Below are positions 6,846 through 9,256 of a stretch of 9,256 nucleotides of DNA, piece by piece. The stretch is from Candidatus Krumholzibacteriota bacterium. Lineage in GTDB: Bacteria; Krumholzibacteriota; Krumholzibacteriia; Krumholzibacteriales; Krumholzibacteriaceae. A program made the position numbers and the translations under genes. The notes below the pieces were generated by a model. The model saw only the letters and a program-made list of their open reading frames with translations. It was not told the DNA's origin and made no database searches. Location of the stretch: assembly GCA_030613345.1 (NCBI GenBank), contig JAUWMD010000091.1, forward strand, positions 1 through 9,256. The letters run 5' to 3'. The stretch's first letter is position 1, and each line of letters opens with the position of its first letter.

Positions 6846-8057
6846 TTGCGAATCGGAATGGTGCTCCAGACAACGATCCCTCCACACGATATCCGGGTGG
6901 AAAAGGAAGCGGGGACCCTCATCCGGGAGGGGCACGAGATCCATCTCCTGCTCGAAGGAGCCGATAGACAGCCCGTCGAAGAGATGTGGGAGGGGATGAG
7001 GCTGCTGCGCGGCGTGAGGATGAGCGGCGCGAGGGAGAAATTTCACAGGTACACCTTCAATTTCACATTCCGCGACGGGCTCTGGCGGCGGGCGATCACC
7101 GATTTCGTGCGGAGCAGGAAGATAGACGTCCTGCACGTCCACGATCTCCCGCTCGTCGGCGAGGCGGTCCGCGTCGGCAGGGCCGAGGGCATCCCCGTCG
7201 TTGCCGATCTTCACGAGAACTTTCCCGCAGGGCTGCAGGTCTGGTACACCGGTTCGTTGAAAAAGAAGACGATATACAATTTCGGCCGCTGGTCCCGCTA
7301 CGAGAGGGAGATCCTCGGCGAGGCCGATGCCGTCATAGCCGTCGTCGAGGAATCGAAGAAACGGCTCGAGGGAATCGGGATACCCGGGGAAAAGATATTC
7401 GTCGTCTCGAACACGGCCCACCGGAAGGGGGAGGAATCCCCGGTCGATCTGGATATCCTGGAGAAATACCGCGACAGGTTCGTCATCTCGTACGTCGGAA
7501 AATTCTCCACCCACCGGGGCCTCGATGTAATCATAAATGCGATGCCGGAACTTCGTGAGAATTCGCCGGAGATACTTCTCCTGCTTATCGGTGACAGGAA
7601 CAGGCCGTACATGGATTACCTGGTCCGCCTGGTAGACAGGCTCGGATGCGGCGACGTCGTCGAGATGACCGGCTGGCAGACTTTCGACAGGATATGGAGC
7701 TACATCCACGCGAGCGACGTCTGCCTCGTGCCGCACCAGAGAAATCCGCACACCGACACGACGATACCCCACAAGATCTTCCAGTACATGATGCTCGGCA
7801 AACCCGTCATCGTCAGCGACTGCCCTCCCCTGGCGAGGGTGATCAACGATTCGGGCGGCGGGCTGGTATTCAGGCACGACGATCCATCCGATTTCGCCGC
7901 GAAAGTCAGGCAGCTCCGCGGCGACGCGGACCTTCGCGCGCGGGTCTCCGAATCGGGGAGGGCGGCATTTCTCGACAGATACAACTGGGAAAAAACCAGC
8001 GGGGAGCTGGTAAGACTGTACGATAACATAGGCCGCCGAACGGGGGGAGTGTTTTGA
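6846..8057 (+). CDS. GT4-like (GT-B fold) glycosyltransferase, TTG start
   Basis: This 403-residue cytosolic or membrane-associated enzyme probably moves a sugar from a nucleotide-sugar donor to a growing surface glycan. The N-terminal acceptor half opens with '[22 protein letters not shown]', using the conserved 'P-x-D-I-R-V-E-K-E' signature. It continues with HVHDLPL (97-103) and DLHENFP (121-127). The donor-binding half begins about 215 with '[15 protein letters not shown]', then 'MTGWQTF', and '[18 protein letters not shown]' at 308-325. In place of the GT4 EX7E pair this enzyme has Thr305 and Gln313, a variation seen in some subgroups. The C-terminus ('[13 protein letters not shown]') matches the usual end of the fold. 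It starts the operon after a sigma70-like promoter, and its stop overlaps the aminotransferase start as TTGA. Donor and acceptor sugars cannot be assigned. Confidence 0.9.
   Translation: MRIGMVLQTTIPPHDIRVEKEAGTLIREGHEIHLLLEGADRQPVEEMWEGMRLLRGVRMSGAREKFHRYTFNFTFRDGLWRRAITDFVRSRKIDVLHVHDLPLVGEAVRVGRAEGIPVVADLHENFPAGLQVWYTGSLKKKTIYNFGRWSRYEREILGEADAVIAVVEESKKRLEGIGIPGEKIFVVSNTAHRKGEESPVDLDILEKYRDRFVISYVGKFSTHRGLDVIINAMPELRENSPEILLLLIGDRNRPYMDYLVRLVDRLGCGDVVEMTGWQTFDRIWSYIHASDVCLVPHQRNPHTDTTIPHKIFQYMMLGKPVIVSDCPPLARVINDSGGGLVFRHDDPSDFAAKVRQLRGDADLRARVSESGRAAFLDRYNWEKTSGELVRLYDNIGRRTGGVF
8044..8049 (+). promoter_or_regulatory. Ribosome-binding site fixing the TTG start of the aminotransferase
   Basis: GGGGAG lies inside the last codons of the glycosyltransferase gene, 4 nt before TTG at 8054. 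The upstream stop TGA (8055-8057) overlaps this TTG as TTGA, a translational-coupling arrangement. Translation from here gives '[12 protein letters not shown]', matching the usual family N-terminus; no ATG occurs near this position. Confidence 0.6.
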
Positions 8058-9256
8058 AGGTAAAACTGCTCGATCTGACAGCGCAATTTGAAAAGATCCG
8101 CGGCGAGGTGATGGAGGCGGTATCCGAGGTCTTCGAGTCGCAGTATTTTATCCTGGGCCCGAAGGTGGCAGAGCTCGAAAAGCGGGTCGCCGAATACTGC
8201 GGCACGAAGGATGCGGTAGGAGTGGCGTCTGGGAGCGATGCGATCCTTCTCTGCCTGATGGCGCTCGGGATCGGCCCCGGGGACGAGGTAATAACCACTC
8301 CGTATACCTTCTTCTCGACCGTCAGCAGCATCACGAGACTCGGCGCCCGTCCCGTCTTCGCCGACATTGATCCAGAGACGTACAATATCGACCCGGCCGC
8401 CGTGGCGAATGCAATAACCGACAGGACGAAGGCGATCCTCGTCGTTCATCTCTACGGGCAGACGGCCGATATGGATCCGATACTCGAGGCTGCCGGGACG
8501 AGCGGGATACCAGTCATCGAGGATGCATGTCAGGCGATAGGCGCGGAGAACAGGGAGCGCAGGGCGGGTTCGATGGGGCTTGCCGGCTGCTTCTCGTTCT
8601 TTCCCTCGAAGAACCTCGGAGGTGCGGGCGACGGCGGCATGATAACGACAGACGACGAGAAACTGGCCGAACACCTGCGCAGGCTGAGAAACCACGGTGG
8701 CAGGGAGAGGTACTACCACGACGAGGTCGGCATCAACAGCCGCCTGGACGCCGTGCAGGCGGCCGTCCTGCTAGTCAAGCTCCGTTACCTCGATTCGTGG
8801 AGTGACGGAAGGATCGGGAACGCGGCCCGATACAATAAGATGCTTGGCGGTATCGACGGCATCGCGACTCCCGTGGTCAGCGAGGGGAACCGCCATATCT
8901 ACAACCAGTACGTGATACGTGTGCCGCGCAGGGACGAACTGGGATCCTTCCTGCAGGGCGGCGATATCGGCTGCGAGATATACTATCCCGTTCCGCTGCA
9001 TCTTCAGAGATGCTTCTCTTTTCTCGGTGGCGTGGAAGGGGATTGCCCCGAGGCGGAAAGGGCGGCGCTCGAGACGCTGGCGCTTCCCATATTCACGGAG
9101 CTGACGGAGGAGATGCAGGAGTACGCGGCGGGAAAGATCGCGGAGTTCTACCGGTCGGCCGGCTCGGAGTGCCCGGCCGGCCGGCCGCGGCCTCGCACTG
9201 GAGGCCCGTTTGAAGATAGTCTGCTTTTCCGAGATCCAGTGGCCCTACGTCAGGAC
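8054..9256 (+). CDS. DegT/DnrJ/EryC1-family PLP-dependent sugar aminotransferase, 3' end unresolved
   Basis: This enzyme should transfer an amino group, usually from glutamate, to a keto-sugar nucleotide, making an amino sugar for surface polysaccharide. The TTG start gives '[14 protein letters not shown]', the standard family beginning. '[10 protein letters not shown]' (29-38), 'GVASGSDA' (56-63) and '[18 protein letters not shown]' (72-89) follow. 'EDACQAIGA' (156-164) supplies Asp157 for the PLP ring nitrogen, and '[14 protein letters not shown]' (182-195) supplies the Schiff-base Lys186. '[19 protein letters not shown]' and the ending '[12 protein letters not shown]...KIAEFYR' show the fold is complete by about residue 367. 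After residue 372 this frame runs on without a stop to the window edge, through the beginning of the next gene. The expected stop (TGA 9211-9213) lies in another frame, and a CCGG repeat at 9173-9186 sits where the frame changes. WecE, WbpE and FdtB relatives differ in substrate, which I cannot assign. Confidence 0.9.
   Translation, partial: MKVKLLDLTAQFEKIRGEVMEAVSEVFESQYFILGPKVAELEKRVAEYCGTKDAVGVASGSDAILLCLMALGIGPGDEVITTPYTFFSTVSSITRLGARPVFADIDPETYNIDPAAVANAITDRTKAILVVHLYGQTADMDPILEAAGTSGIPVIEDACQAIGAENRERRAGSMGLAGCFSFFPSKNLGGAGDGGMITTDDEKLAEHLRRLRNHGGRERYYHDEVGINSRLDAVQAAVLLVKLRYLDSWSDGRIGNAARYNKMLGGIDGIATPVVSEGNRHIYNQYVIRVPRRDELGSFLQGGDIGCEIYYPVPLHLQRCFSFLGGVEGDCPEAERAALETLALPIFTELTEEMQEYAAGKIAEFYRSAGSECPAGRPRPRTGGPFEDSLLFRDPVALRQD
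9173..9186 (+). repeat. CCGG tandem repeat (3.5 units) at the 3' end of the aminotransferase
   Basis: Three whole CCGG units (9173-9184) plus CC form a tetranucleotide tract. Adding one unit (+4) or any single base would bring TGA 9211-9213 into the aminotransferase frame and give a 387-residue protein ending 'ASHWRPV'. As given, the frame stays open past the next gene's start. This could be replication slippage, a sequencing or assembly deletion, or a true long overlap. Confidence 0.5.
9200..9204 (+). promoter_or_regulatory. Ribosome-binding site of the next glycosyltransferase gene
   Basis: A strong GGAGG lies 5 nt before TTG at 9210. Together with the recognisable protein beginning, it supports a third TTG start in this operon. 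Confidence 0.6.
9210..9256 (+). CDS. N-terminus of a further glycosyltransferase, TTG start, cut by window edge
   Basis: Only 15 codons are present, reading [15 protein letters not shown] from TTG. 'KI-x-FFSEIQW' beginnings are familiar from GT4-type glycosyltransferases in polysaccharide clusters, where this stretch forms the first beta strand and loop of a GT-B fold. A strong GGAGG 5 nt upstream supports the start. A TGA in another frame (9211-9213) overlaps this TTG as TTGA, exactly as at the previous gene junction, which suggests the aminotransferase was meant to stop here. The rest of the protein lies outside the window, so the family call rests on the opening residues and operon context only. 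Confidence 0.6.
   Translation, partial: MKIVCFSEIQWPYVR

Noticed and set aside
6831..7877. Long open frame on the minus strand opposite the glycosyltransferase gene
   Set aside because: It is an antisense shadow; the sense frame carries clear glycosyltransferase motifs and ribosome-binding signals.

Overview
The window looks like a chromosomal segment of a GC-rich bacterium. By eye it is around 60% GC, yet ATA (Ile) and AGG/AGA (Arg) codons are frequent. A lipobox protein and a secreted S9 peptidase with a signal peptide fit a diderm (Gram-negative-type) cell. The N-terminal layout of the S9 protein (a 'W-x-x-L-G-P' beta-rich module before the propeller) recalls the FCB superphylum, Gemmatimonadota or Krumholzibacteriota, but that placement is inference only. 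I see no tRNA, rRNA, CRISPR array, insertion sequence or phage gene.

Layout. (1) Positions 1-2378, minus strand: an exported prolyl-oligopeptidase-family (S9) serine peptidase whose last part lies outside the window. (2) Positions 2379-2654: a divergent intergenic region with two good sigma70-like promoters. The leftward one has a 13-bp palindrome filling most of the spacer between its -35 and -10. (3) Positions 2655-5588, plus strand: a thioredoxin-fold lipoprotein, a phosphofructokinase carrying both residues diagnostic of pyrophosphate dependence, and a multi-pass membrane protein resembling GT-C glycosyltransferases that starts inside the phosphofructokinase gene. (4) Positions 5575-6732, minus strand: an RlmD/RumA-type 23S rRNA m5U methyltransferase, overlapping the membrane-protein gene tail to tail by 14 bp. 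(5) Positions 6846-9256, plus strand: a tightly coupled surface-sugar operon with a GT4 glycosyltransferase, a DegT/DnrJ/EryC1-family PLP sugar aminotransferase, and the first 15 codons of another glycosyltransferase. All three genes start with TTG, and the operon runs off the right edge.

The right-hand genes probably make and transfer an amino sugar for a capsule, O-antigen or exopolysaccharide. The GT-C-like membrane protein next to phosphofructokinase may also act in envelope glycan synthesis, but nothing in the sequence links the two clusters. I found no clearly new biological system. The most useful points are the PPi-type phosphofructokinase, the palindrome inside the S9 promoter, the run of TTG starts, and a CCGG tandem repeat at the 3' end of the aminotransferase that puts its reading frame out of register with the expected stop.
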